A DNA stretch of 16,190 bases from JBMYYE01 sp049609065 (GTDB taxonomy: Bacteria; Pseudomonadota; Alphaproteobacteria; Rhodobacterales; Rhodobacteraceae). Shown here one piece after another: positions 1-6,115 of this stretch. The position numbers and the translations under genes were made by a program. Position 1 is the stretch's first letter. Each line of letters opens with the position of its first letter. The notes under the pieces are model-generated. The model made no database searches. It was not told the DNA's origin and worked only from the letters and a program-made list of their open reading frames with translations. Location: the NCBI GenBank assembly GCA_049609065.1, contig JBMYYE010000052.1:1-16190 (forward strand). Reading direction: 5' to 3'.

Positions 1-5
1 CACCA

Positions 6-914
6 ATGTCACTTGATTGGGATGATTTACGAATTTTTCTTGCGGTCTCTCGAAATGAGAGCCTCCTTGGCGCAGGCAAAGCGCTCAAAATTGACCCAGC
101 AACGGTGGGTCGGCGGATCACACGCCTTGAAGAAGCCGTAGGGACAGGACTTTTCCAAAGGTCCCGACGCGGCTACACCCTGACCGAAGAGGGTCAGCGC
201 CTCATCACCCATGCAGAGCGCGTTGAGCAAAGCTTTCAGCAAGGGCTGGAGGAGCTTAAGGGCGAAGCAGGGAAGTTGACCGGATCTATTCGCGTTGGCG
301 CCCCTGATGGCTGCGCAAGCTTTGTGCTGCCCCAAGTTTGCGCGCGCATCTGTGCGGAAAATCCAGGGCTCGATGTTCAGATCATTGCGCTGCCGCGGGT
401 TGTCGATTTGTCGAAACGTGAGGCGGATTTGGCTGTTACGGTATCGGCCCCCACTGCGGGTCGATTGCTGGTTCAAAAAATCACGGATTACCGTCTTCAC
501 CTTGTGGCGGCCCATGAATATCTCGCCAAACATACGCCCATCACCACATTGGATAGCGTGTTGTCCCATAAGTTCATTGGATATATCCCAGACATGATTT
601 TTGATAAGGAACTCGATTATCTGCGCGAAGCTGGGGCCGAGCGGGTGGCTTTCGCGTCCAATTCCGTCACGGTCCAACTGAACTGGATCCGCCAAGGGGC
701 AGGGGTGGCGGTGGCCCATGATTTTGTGTTGCCCTTTGCGCCTGAGCTTCGAAAAATATGTGAAACCGAATTTTCCCTGACACGGAGCTTTTATCTCGTG
801 CGTCATGCAAATGACCGCCGGCTGGAGCGGGTCAACCGATTTGCCGCCCTTTTGCGTGATGGAATACGCGTCGAAGTGGCGCGCCTTGAGGGGCGGCTCG
901 CGGAAAGCGGTTGA
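6..914 (+). CDS. LysR-family transcriptional regulator
   Basis: A 302-residue DNA-binding regulator. Residues about 5-64 form the winged helix-turn-helix typical of LysR proteins (a DDLRIFLAV start, then a recognition region around residues 27-50 and the wing near RSRRGYTLTEEG). Residues about 90-295 fit the periplasmic-binding-like effector domain. Length matches the family (about 300 residues). The ATG at position 6 puts the HTH at the expected distance from the N-terminus, but only five bases precede it, so its ribosome binding site and any divergent target gene lie outside the window. LysR genes often control a divergently transcribed neighbour, so the target is probably upstream. The effector and target cannot be deduced. 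The stop codon falls inside a candidate -35 box for the next gene. Confidence 0.9.
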   Translation: MSLDWDDLRIFLAVSRNESLLGAGKALKIDPATVGRRITRLEEAVGTGLFQRSRRGYTLTEEGQRLITHAERVEQSFQQGLEELKGEAGKLTGSIRVGAPDGCASFVLPQVCARICAENPGLDVQIIALPRVVDLSKREADLAVTVSAPTAGRLLVQKITDYRLHLVAAHEYLAKHTPITTLDSVLSHKFIGYIPDMIFDKELDYLREAGAERVAFASNSVTVQLNWIRQGAGVAVAHDFVLPFAPELRKICETEFSLTRSFYLVRHANDRRLERVNRFAALLRDGIRVEVARLEGRLAESG

Positions 915-941
915 CATAGGTGGGGGGGATGCGCGTAGGCT
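911..941 (+). promoter_or_regulatory. Candidate promoter of the CBS-domain gene
   Basis: A perfect TTGACA (911-916) is followed, after a long 19-base spacer rich in G, by TAGGCT (936-941). The box overlaps the TGA stop of the LysR gene (912-914). The -35 match is exact, while the spacing is longer than the usual 17, so the -10 assignment is uncertain. It sits about 35 bases before the downstream start codon, which suits a short leader. Confidence 0.45.
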
Positions 942-976
942 GAGATATTATCAAAGAAATTAGAAGAGGATAGCCC

Positions 977-1411
977 ATGCTCGTAGCCCAAATTTTGAAC
1001 AGCAAACCGTCCCAAGGTGTTTTGACCATTGAACCTGGTAAAACTGTCGCAGACGCTGCTGCTATGCTGTCTGCCAAACGTATCGGGAGCTTGGTCGTGT
1101 CAAAAACGGGCGAAGACGCATTGGGGATTTTATCTGAACGCGACATCGTACGCGAAGTCGGCAAACGTGGCACGACCTGTTTGGCGGATAGTGTGGATGA
1201 CATGATGACGTCAAAGCTTGTCTCTTGTTCCCCCGATGCCAGCGCAGAGCAAGTGCTCAACGTGATGACCGAAAAGCGGTTTCGCCATATGCCTGTCATG
1301 GATGGGGATAAAATGGTGGGCCTTGTGACCCTTGGTGATGTTGTGAAAGCGCAGCTTCAGACCCTTTCGATGGAAAAAGAAGCCCTTGAAGGTATGATCA
1401 TGGGGTATTAA
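977..1411 (+). CDS. Tandem CBS-domain protein
   Basis: A 144-residue soluble protein made almost entirely of two CBS domains (about residues 13-64 and 75-130), each ending in the characteristic G-(I/L)-(L/V)-(S/T)-x-x-D pattern (GILSERD near 50-56, GLVTLGD near 115-121). CBS pairs bind adenine nucleotides such as AMP, ATP or S-adenosylmethionine and usually act as energy sensors. Stand-alone versions like this one regulate unidentified partners. Automatic pipelines sometimes label such proteins IMP dehydrogenase because that enzyme carries CBS domains, but no catalytic barrel is present here. An AGAGGA ribosome binding site lies about 8 bases before the ATG. It is separated from coaD by a 106-base spacer with a hairpin, so it is probably a single-gene unit. 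Confidence 0.88.
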   Translation: MLVAQILNSKPSQGVLTIEPGKTVADAAAMLSAKRIGSLVVSKTGEDALGILSERDIVREVGKRGTTCLADSVDDMMTSKLVSCSPDASAEQVLNVMTEKRFRHMPVMDGDKMVGLVTLGDVVKAQLQTLSMEKEALEGMIMGY

Positions 1412-1418
1412 TCCCTAT

Positions 1419-1441
1419 TTTAGGGGTGAAAATCCCCTAAA
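1419..1441 (+). terminator. Hairpin after the CBS gene, possible weak terminator
   Basis: A perfect 8-bp stem, TTTAGGGG (1419-1426) with CCCCTAAA (1434-1441), and a 7-base loop, starting 7 bases after the CBS gene stop. There is no clear T-run after the stem on either strand, so it may stabilise the 3' end or act as an inefficient terminator instead of a classic intrinsic one. Confidence 0.45.
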
Positions 1442-1517
1442 TATGCCGCATTGCAGAAAAAGCTTGCAATTCCTTCTGTAATATTGTTGCGTGCGGGCAT
1501 CAAAAAGGGAATGAAAC

Positions 1518-2009
1518 ATGCGCACTGGGCTTTATGCAGGGACTTTTGATCCAATCCACCTCGGGCATCTCGATATTATCGAACGCTCAACCAAACTTGT
1601 TGATCGGCTGGTGATCGGCGTTGCAATCAACCGTGATAAAGGCCCACTTTTTAACCTAGAAGAACGCGTGTCCATGATTGAGGCTGAAATTCAGCCCATT
1701 CGCGATCGCAGCGCATGCGATATCATTGTGCACCCGTTTGAAAATCTGCTCATTGATTGTGCAAAAGATGCCAAGGCGGATGTGATCATTCGTGGCCTGC
1801 GCGCGATTGCAGATTTTGAATACGAATATCAAATGGTCGGCATGAACCGCGCAATGGATGATAGCATTGAAACGGTGTTCCTCATGGCTGAGCTGCGTCA
1901 TCAGGCGATTGCTTCAAAGCTTGTGAAGGAAATCGCACGCCTTGGGGGACCGATTTCGAAATTTGTGCCTGATACAGTAGAAAAGGCGCTCAAAGAGCGC
2001 CTTAAGTAA
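1518..2009 (+). CDS. coaD: Phosphopantetheine adenylyltransferase
   Basis: The 163-residue enzyme transfers AMP from ATP to 4'-phosphopantetheine, giving dephospho-CoA, the penultimate step of coenzyme A synthesis in the cytoplasm. The nucleotidyltransferase signature is clear: GTFDPIHLGH at residues 8-17 (the T/HxGH motif), the RGLR stretch at 92-95, the EYEYQMVGMNR segment at 101-111, and the C-terminal ASKLVKEIA region near 132-140 that corresponds to the second ATP-binding motif (usually SSxLVKE). Length is typical (about 160-165). An AAGGGA ribosome binding site precedes the ATG. The last codons contain a perfect inverted repeat that may serve as terminator for the opposing gap transcript. 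Confidence 0.96.
   Translation: MRTGLYAGTFDPIHLGHLDIIERSTKLVDRLVIGVAINRDKGPLFNLEERVSMIEAEIQPIRDRSACDIIVHPFENLLIDCAKDAKADVIIRGLRAIADFEYEYQMVGMNRAMDDSIETVFLMAELRHQAIASKLVKEIARLGGPISKFVPDTVEKALKERLK
1981..2003 (-). terminator. Probable intrinsic terminator of the gap/small-ORF transcript, inside coaD
   Basis: AAGGCGCTC (1983-1991) and GAGCGCCTT (1995-2003) form a perfect 9-bp stem with a 3-base loop. Read on the minus strand, the stem runs straight into TTTT (1984-1981), giving the GC-rich stem plus U-run of a Rho-independent terminator. It lies 25 bases beyond the stop of the minus-strand small ORF and wholly inside the final codons of coaD. On the plus strand the stem is not followed by a U-run. 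Confidence 0.6.
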
Positions 2010-2027
2010 GCTTGATAACGTATTGAT

Positions 2028-2171
2028 TTAACGCCAAAAGGCGATCCATTCAATCAGCTGATCTATTTTCTTTAGCAAGAAGTAGAGCCCATCACTTCCG
2101 TAAAATACAAAGATCAAAATGAAAAAGACAAGTAGAGACAGGCCCACCCAGAGTGCTATGCGATCTGTCAT
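2028..2171 (-). CDS. Small single-pass membrane protein (47 residues)
   Basis: An ORF of 47 codons with ATG at 2171-2169 and TAA at 2030-2028, starting 18 bases after the gap stop codon and so probably co-transcribed with gap. It begins MTDRIALWVG, continues with one strongly hydrophobic segment (about residues 6-24, rich in L, F, I and V), and ends in an amphipathic tail with KK and the C-terminus EWIAFWR. A purine-rich AAGGGC lies about 6 bases before the ATG. Short ORFs with a similar pattern and an aromatic WxAFWR-like end are, from memory, found beside gap in other Rhodobacteraceae. That is recollection, not a search. Function is unknown; the predicted location is the inner membrane with a short cytoplasmic N-terminus or the reverse. 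It is too short for most gene callers and easily missed. Confidence 0.72.
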   Translation of the reverse strand: MTDRIALWVGLSLLVFFILIFVFYGSDGLYFLLKKIDQLIEWIAFWR

Positions 2172-2189
2172 TATTTGCCCTTTTCGTTC

Positions 2190-3185
2190 TTAGATTTGAC
2201 CCATCTTAACGGCCAAATCAGCCATTCGGCAAGAGAAACCCCATTCGTTGTCATACCATGACAAAACGCGCACGGTGCGGCCAATGACTTTGGTCTGCTC
2301 AGGTGCAAAAGTGGAGCTTTCTGGCGTGTGGTTGAAATCTACAGAAACGAGCTTCTCAGGGGCATAGCCCAAAACGCCTTTCATCGGGCCTTCTGATGCG
2401 GCTTTCATGGCTGCATTGATTTCCTCGACGGATGTATCACGGCTTGCTTGGAAGGTGAGATCCACACATGACACATTTGGTGTTGGAACGCGGATCGCCG
2501 ACCCGTCCAATTTGCCCGTCATTTCTGGCATGACCAAGGCCAATGCTTTGGCGGCCCCAGTTGAAGTTGGGATCATGGACATTGCTGCTGCGCGTGCACG
2601 GTAGAGGTCCTTATGACGGCGGTCCAATGTCGGCTGATCGCCCGTATAGGCGTGGATCGTGGTCATGATGCCACTTTCAATGCCAACAGTGTCGTTTAAC
2701 ACTTTTGCGATCGGCGCAAGACAGTTTGTGGTGCAAGACCCGTTGGAAACAAGTTTGTGACCTGCTTCAAGTTCGCTATCATTCACGCCAACCACGATGG
2801 TTTTGTCGACGTTGGATGCTGGGGCAGAAAAAAGGATCTTTGGTGCGCCTTGCTCGAGGTGAACCGCCGCTTTTACACCGTCATTAAAATTGCCAGTGCA
2901 TTCCAAAAGCACATCCACACCAGACCAATCAAGTTCTTCTGGGTTATAGGTGCTGAACATTTCAATCGGGCCGCGGCCCATGTTCAATTTACCGTCTTCA
3001 ATGGTGATTTCATTTGGAAAACGGCCATGGACGCTATCGTAGCGCATCAAATGCGCCGCGGTTTCCAATGGACCTGTTGCGTTGATTTTCACAACTTCGA
3101 TATCGTCGCGCATGGTTTCAGAAATATGCGCCAATGTGCAGCGCCCAATACGGCCAAATCCGTTAATCCCGACTTTAATCGTCAT
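2190..3185 (-). CDS. gap: Type I glyceraldehyde-3-phosphate dehydrogenase
   Basis: A 331-residue enzyme that interconverts glyceraldehyde 3-phosphate and 1,3-bisphosphoglycerate in the cytoplasm. The N-terminal Rossmann motif is GINGFGRIGR (6-15). The active-site signature SNGSCTTNC gives catalytic Cys151, with the partner His178 in TTIHAYTGDQ, and the C-terminal WYDNEWGF is intact. Length is standard (about 330-335). The residue after the second beta strand is unusual: VVKINAT (31-37) has Ala36 where NAD-specific enzymes carry Asp, and the loop LDRRHKDL (187-194) has Arg-Arg where NAD enzymes have Leu-Pro. Both suggest NADP acceptance (inference). An AGGTG ribosome binding site precedes the ATG. 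It lies downstream of tkt on the same strand, behind a terminator, with its own candidate promoter. Confidence 0.95.
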   Translation of the reverse strand: MTIKVGINGFGRIGRCTLAHISETMRDDIEVVKINATGPLETAAHLMRYDSVHGRFPNEITIEDGKLNMGRGPIEMFSTYNPEELDWSGVDVLLECTGNFNDGVKAAVHLEQGAPKILFSAPASNVDKTIVVGVNDSELEAGHKLVSNGSCTTNCLAPIAKVLNDTVGIESGIMTTIHAYTGDQPTLDRRHKDLYRARAAAMSMIPTSTGAAKALALVMPEMTGKLDGSAIRVPTPNVSCVDLTFQASRDTSVEEINAAMKAASEGPMKGVLGYAPEKLVSVDFNHTPESSTFAPEQTKVIGRTVRVLSWYDNEWGFSCRMADLAVKMGQI

Positions 3186-3216
3186 GTGTTCACCTTTTAG
3201 AATACTTGTTTCTTGG

Positions 3217-3232
3217 GTCTATAGACGCGTCT
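3217..3232. promoter_or_regulatory. Two overlapping palindromes in the gap promoter
   Basis: GTCTATAGAC (3217-3226) and AGACGCGTCT (3223-3232) are both perfect 10-bp palindromes sharing four bases, so the half-site GTCT/AGAC occurs three times in 16 bases. They cover the proposed -10 box and part of the spacer of the gap promoter, a position where a bound regulator would block transcription. No known operator consensus is recognised. Confidence 0.35.
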
Positions 3233-3246
3233 GTCCGTCAAGCAAA
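3218..3246 (-). promoter_or_regulatory. Candidate gap promoter
   Basis: Read on the minus strand, TTTGCT (3246-3241) is followed after exactly 17 bases by TATAGA (3223-3218), a good -10. The gap ATG is about 33 bases further on. The -35 is a weak match; a better TTGACG nearby (3242-3237) lies only 12 bases from the same -10. Confidence 0.45.
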
Positions 3247-3290
3247 GACCTGTTAGCGGAAACACTTTGGGAAAAGTTTCCTATAGGCGC

Positions 3291-3323
3291 AAAAAACCCC
3301 TCATCCGCAGGGCGGTGAGGGGT
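3291..3323 (-). terminator. Intrinsic terminator of tkt
   Basis: On the minus strand a long stem begins about 20 bases after the tkt stop. CCCCTCA (3297-3303) pairs with TGAGGGG (3316-3322), and inside it CCGC (3305-3308) pairs with GCGG (3312-3315) around a 3-base loop, leaving one bulged base. The minus-strand transcript then runs into six U residues (3296-3291). This is a textbook Rho-independent terminator and implies that gap is mainly transcribed from its own promoter. Confidence 0.88.
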
Positions 3324-3343
3324 AATTTTTATGCGTCACGTCC

Positions 3344-5362
3344 TTACTTGAGGAGTGATTTTACCTTCGCGGCCACAGCTTCGGCGGTGATGCCAAATTG
3401 TGCGTAAAGCTCATCTGCAGGGGCGGAGGCGCCAAAACTATCCATGCCAACAAAGCCCGCTTTGGTGGATTTCCCGCGCTCACCTGTGAGCCACTTATCC
3501 CAGCCCATTTGACAGCCAGCTTCAACCGCAACACGCACGGGCCCACCTGGAAGAACGCGTTTGCGATAGGCGTCGTCTTGGGCTTCGAACAGCTCCATAC
3601 ATGGCATGGATACAACGCGTGCGCCGATGCCTTCTGCCTCTAGGATGTCACGCGCTGCAAGCGCGATTTCGACCTCAGAGCCTGTTGCCATGATGATGGC
3701 TTGGCGTTTGGCATCCGCGTCTATAAGGACATAGCCACCTTGCGCCACCAAGTTTTTGGTTTTGTGTTCTGTGCGAACAGTTGGCAAACCTTGACGAGAA
3801 AGCGCCAATACCGATGGGGTTTCTTTGGTTGTGACCGCGATTTCCCACGCTTCGGCGGTTTCAACCGTATCAGCGGGGCGGAACACATAGGTGTTTGGCG
3901 TGGCCCGTGAAATGGCGAGGTGTTCAACCGGTTGGTGGGTTGGACCATCTTCACCAAGCCCGATGCTATCATGGGTCATCACAAAAACCGTTGGGATGCG
4001 CATCAATGCGGCCAAGCGCATGGATGGGCGCGCGTAATCGGTGAAACACATGAATGTGCCGCCATAAGGACGCACACCACCATGTAAGGCCATGCCGTTC
4101 ATCGCCGCCGCCATGCCATGTTCGCGAATGCCCCAATGCATGTAACGACCCGCACGATTATCAGGCATAAACGTGCCCAAATCAGGTGTGTTGGTGTTAT
4201 TTGATCCCGACAAATCCGCAGAACCGCCAAAGGTTTCGGTTACAATCGGGTTAATCACCCCAAGCGCCATTTCAGAAGATTTACGCGTTGCAACTTTGGG
4301 CTGCTCTTCGGAAATCTTTTTCTTAAACGCTTTGATTGTCGCAGAAAGTTTCTTTGGCGCATCACCGGCATAAGCGCGGTTAAACATGTTTTGTTTGTTT
4401 GAGGAGACAGAGGCAAAGCGCTCTTCCCACGCGTTGCGCGCTGTGGTGCCGTGCTGGCCGATGGCTTCCCATGCGGCTTTGATATGGGAAGGAATTTCAA
4501 ATGCGCCAAAATCCCAACCATAGGCCGCTTTGGTGTCTGCAACGACTTTCGGATCGGTGAGCGCACCATGGCCTTTGGATGTGTCTTGGGCGGAGGATCC
4601 AAGCGCAATATGCGTGGTGCATTTCACGATCGCTGGCTTACCGGTTTTCTTGGCTTCGGTAATGGCGCGATCAATATCTGCGGGATCATGGCCATCACAT
4701 TCATGTGTGGACCAACCAGACGCAGAGAAACGTTTCAATTGGTTGGTGCGATCCGCCACATCAACGGTGCCATCAATGGTGATGTTGTTGTCATCCCAAA
4801 GCACGATGAGCTTTGACAGTTCATGACGTCCGGCAATGCCAATGGCTTCTTGGCTGATGCCTTCCATGAGGCAGCCGTCGCCTGCGATCACATAGGTGTG
4901 GTGATCAACGATTTTCTTGCCATATTGACCCCGTTGGAGTTCCTCCGCCATAGCAAAGCCAACCGCCATGGAAATACCTTGGCCCAAAGGACCAGAGGTG
5001 TTTTCAATGCCAGAGGCGTGACCATATTCGGGATGCCCCGCCGTGCGCGCGCCCCATTGGCGGAAATTTTTGATTTCCTCAAGCGTCATGTCCTCATAGC
5101 CCGTGAGGTGCAACAACGCATAAAGCAACATTGACCCGTGGCCCGCAGATAAAACGAAACGATCGCGGTCAGGCCAGTTTGGGGCCTTTGCATCAAATTT
5201 CAGGTGGTTTTGAAACAAAACAGTGGCCACATCGGCCATGCCCAACGGCATTCCCGTATGTCCAGAATTGGCCGCCGCAATGGCATCCAATGCAAGGGCG
5301 CGAATGGCGCAAGCTTTGGACCAATGGTCCGCGTGATCGGTTTTGAGAGTCTCGATATCCAT
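3344..5362 (-). CDS. tkt: Transketolase
   Basis: A 672-residue thiamine-diphosphate enzyme of the non-oxidative pentose phosphate pathway that moves two-carbon ketol units between sugar phosphates. Visible features in order: the N-terminal signature AANSGHTGMPLG (30-41); the ThDP/metal motif from GDGCLMEG (161-168) to DDNNITIDG (190-198); the pyrimidine-domain catalytic Glu414 in WGIREHG; and the SIGLGEDGPTHQPVEH stretch (466-481). Length matches bacterial transketolases (about 660-680). An AAGGA ribosome binding site lies about 11 bases before the ATG. It is followed by a strong terminator and then gap, so the two carbon-metabolism genes are neighbours but probably separately controlled. No Calvin-cycle genes are visible nearby. 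Confidence 0.96.
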   Translation of the reverse strand: MDIETLKTDHADHWSKACAIRALALDAIAAANSGHTGMPLGMADVATVLFQNHLKFDAKAPNWPDRDRFVLSAGHGSMLLYALLHLTGYEDMTLEEIKNFRQWGARTAGHPEYGHASGIENTSGPLGQGISMAVGFAMAEELQRGQYGKKIVDHHTYVIAGDGCLMEGISQEAIGIAGRHELSKLIVLWDDNNITIDGTVDVADRTNQLKRFSASGWSTHECDGHDPADIDRAITEAKKTGKPAIVKCTTHIALGSSAQDTSKGHGALTDPKVVADTKAAYGWDFGAFEIPSHIKAAWEAIGQHGTTARNAWEERFASVSSNKQNMFNRAYAGDAPKKLSATIKAFKKKISEEQPKVATRKSSEMALGVINPIVTETFGGSADLSGSNNTNTPDLGTFMPDNRAGRYMHWGIREHGMAAAMNGMALHGGVRPYGGTFMCFTDYARPSMRLAALMRIPTVFVMTHDSIGLGEDGPTHQPVEHLAISRATPNTYVFRPADTVETAEAWEIAVTTKETPSVLALSRQGLPTVRTEHKTKNLVAQGGYVLIDADAKRQAIIMATGSEVEIALAARDILEAEGIGARVVSMPCMELFEAQDDAYRKRVLPGGPVRVAVEAGCQMGWDKWLTGERGKSTKAGFVGMDSFGASAPADELYAQFGITAEAVAAKVKSLLK

Positions 5363-5401
5363 TGGGCAGCGTCCTTATAGATAATAATGGCAGTTAAAAG
5401 C

Positions 5402-5414
5402 GTGATAGCATCAC
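5402..5414. promoter_or_regulatory. Operator-like palindrome upstream of tkt
   Basis: GTGATAGCATCAC is a perfect interrupted palindrome (5-bp arms, 3-base centre). It lies 40 bases before the tkt start and covers the proposed -10 box, a common position for a repressor site. The regulator is not identifiable. Confidence 0.4.
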
Positions 5415-5429
5415 ACCCCATAAGATCAA
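5402..5429 (-). promoter_or_regulatory. tkt: Candidate tkt promoter
   Basis: On the minus strand TTGATC (5429-5424) and TATCAC (5407-5402) are separated by 16 bases, and the tkt ATG lies about 40 bases further on. Both hexamers are partial consensus matches. The -10 sits inside the palindrome at 5402-5414. Confidence 0.4.
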
Positions 5430-5440
5430 GTCATAACAGC

Positions 5441-5460
5441 AGGCAATATGAGGCAATACC
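5441..5460. repeat. Tandem 10-bp direct repeat between tkt and the coiled-coil gene
   Basis: AGGCAATATG is followed directly by AGGCAATACC; the first eight bases are identical and the period is 10 bp, about one turn of DNA. It lies just upstream of the proposed tkt -35 box, where activators usually bind. The shared intergenic region (5363-5596) otherwise holds only the divergent promoters. Confidence 0.45.
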
Positions 5461-5529
5461 ACCTTTTTCCTAGGAATTCGGTGCGATTGCGGAATGCTGC
5501 GTAGAAAGGTAGCGCTAAAAATTCTTCTC

Positions 5530-5558
5530 TGGATTAATGACAACGGTCTGCTTATATT
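5530..5558 (+). promoter_or_regulatory. Candidate promoter of the coiled-coil/zapA pair
   Basis: TGGATT (5530-5535), 17 bases, then TATATT (5553-5558), which is a good -10. The first start codon is 38 bases further on. The -35 is weak, so an activator or an alternative box is possible. Confidence 0.35.
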
Positions 5559-5596
5559 ACTGAAAACACCCAAAAGGCATTGGACAAGAAAAGATT

Positions 5597-6115
5597 ATGG
5601 GGAAGATCCAAGATTTAGAGGCGCGCTTAACAGAGGCGCTTAAGCGGATTGAAAGCGGGGCAACGCAATTACAGCTCCCCGTTGAAAACAAAGATGATGT
5701 TGAAAAACGCGACGCCGAACATGCGCGCGTGGTCGAAGACCTACAAACAGCACTTTCAGATGAAAAACTGGTCACCGCGCAGCTCGAAGAGCGGCTCACA
5801 GGGGTGAATGCCACCCATGAAACGGCCCTTGCTGATAAAGAGGCCGCTCTCGCAAAAATGCGCGAAGAAAACGAAACGTTACATCGCAGCATTGCGCAGC
5901 TTCGGGATGTGAACGGGCATTTGCGTGGCAATGCGGACGCGCTCCGCGAAGCCAATGAGCAAGGCGTAGGAGATGCGCATTTGATTAATAAAACAATGCA
6001 GACAGAGCTCGAAAGCTTACGTGCGGAACGTCGCGCAGAAGCGCTCGAATTGGAAAACATTGCCACGGCTTTGGCTGATGCGGCACCAAAAGACGGGGAA
6101 ACAGAACATGCCTGA
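5597..6115 (+). CDS. Coiled-coil protein of unknown function, upstream of zapA
   Basis: A 172-residue hydrophilic protein very rich in E, A, L, R and K with no cysteine, tryptophan, signal peptide or membrane segment. Heptad-like spacing of Leu, Ile and Val suggests a short helix at residues 3-20, then after a proline-containing break (LQLPVEN, about 25-31) long coiled-coil segments at about 35-110 and 128-165. I do not recognise a named family. It overlaps the next gene, zapA, by 8 bases, which points to translational coupling and a related role in division or in binding ZapA/FtsZ. The opposite strand of this region also has a long open frame, which is a by-product of codon bias. The ATG at 5597 has only a weak purine-rich stretch (AAGAAAAG) before it. 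Confidence 0.8.
   Translation: MGKIQDLEARLTEALKRIESGATQLQLPVENKDDVEKRDAEHARVVEDLQTALSDEKLVTAQLEERLTGVNATHETALADKEAALAKMREENETLHRSIAQLRDVNGHLRGNADALREANEQGVGDAHLINKTMQTELESLRAERRAEALELENIATALADAAPKDGETEHA

Noticed and set aside
27..917. A 296-codon open frame on the minus strand opposite the LysR gene
   Set aside because: It mirrors the well-supported LysR gene, has no recognisable domain and an implausible Cys/His-rich composition; it is a shadow of codon bias.
1450..1470. ATTGCA...TGCAAT inverted repeat upstream of coaD as an operator
   Set aside because: Six-base arms in AT-rich DNA around a 9-base gap, with no promoter boxes of proper spacing nearby; could be chance.
5557..6066. A 169-codon minus-strand frame opposite the coiled-coil gene, very rich in Ser
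   Set aside because: The Ser/Ala/Arg-rich low-complexity product is the antisense reading of a Glu/Ala/Leu-rich coiled coil; no ribosome binding site or family.
6021..6107. An upstream in-frame start for zapA at 6021
   Set aside because: It would add 29 unrelated residues inside the preceding coiled-coil gene; the start at 6108 places the conserved ZapA motif at the N-terminus.
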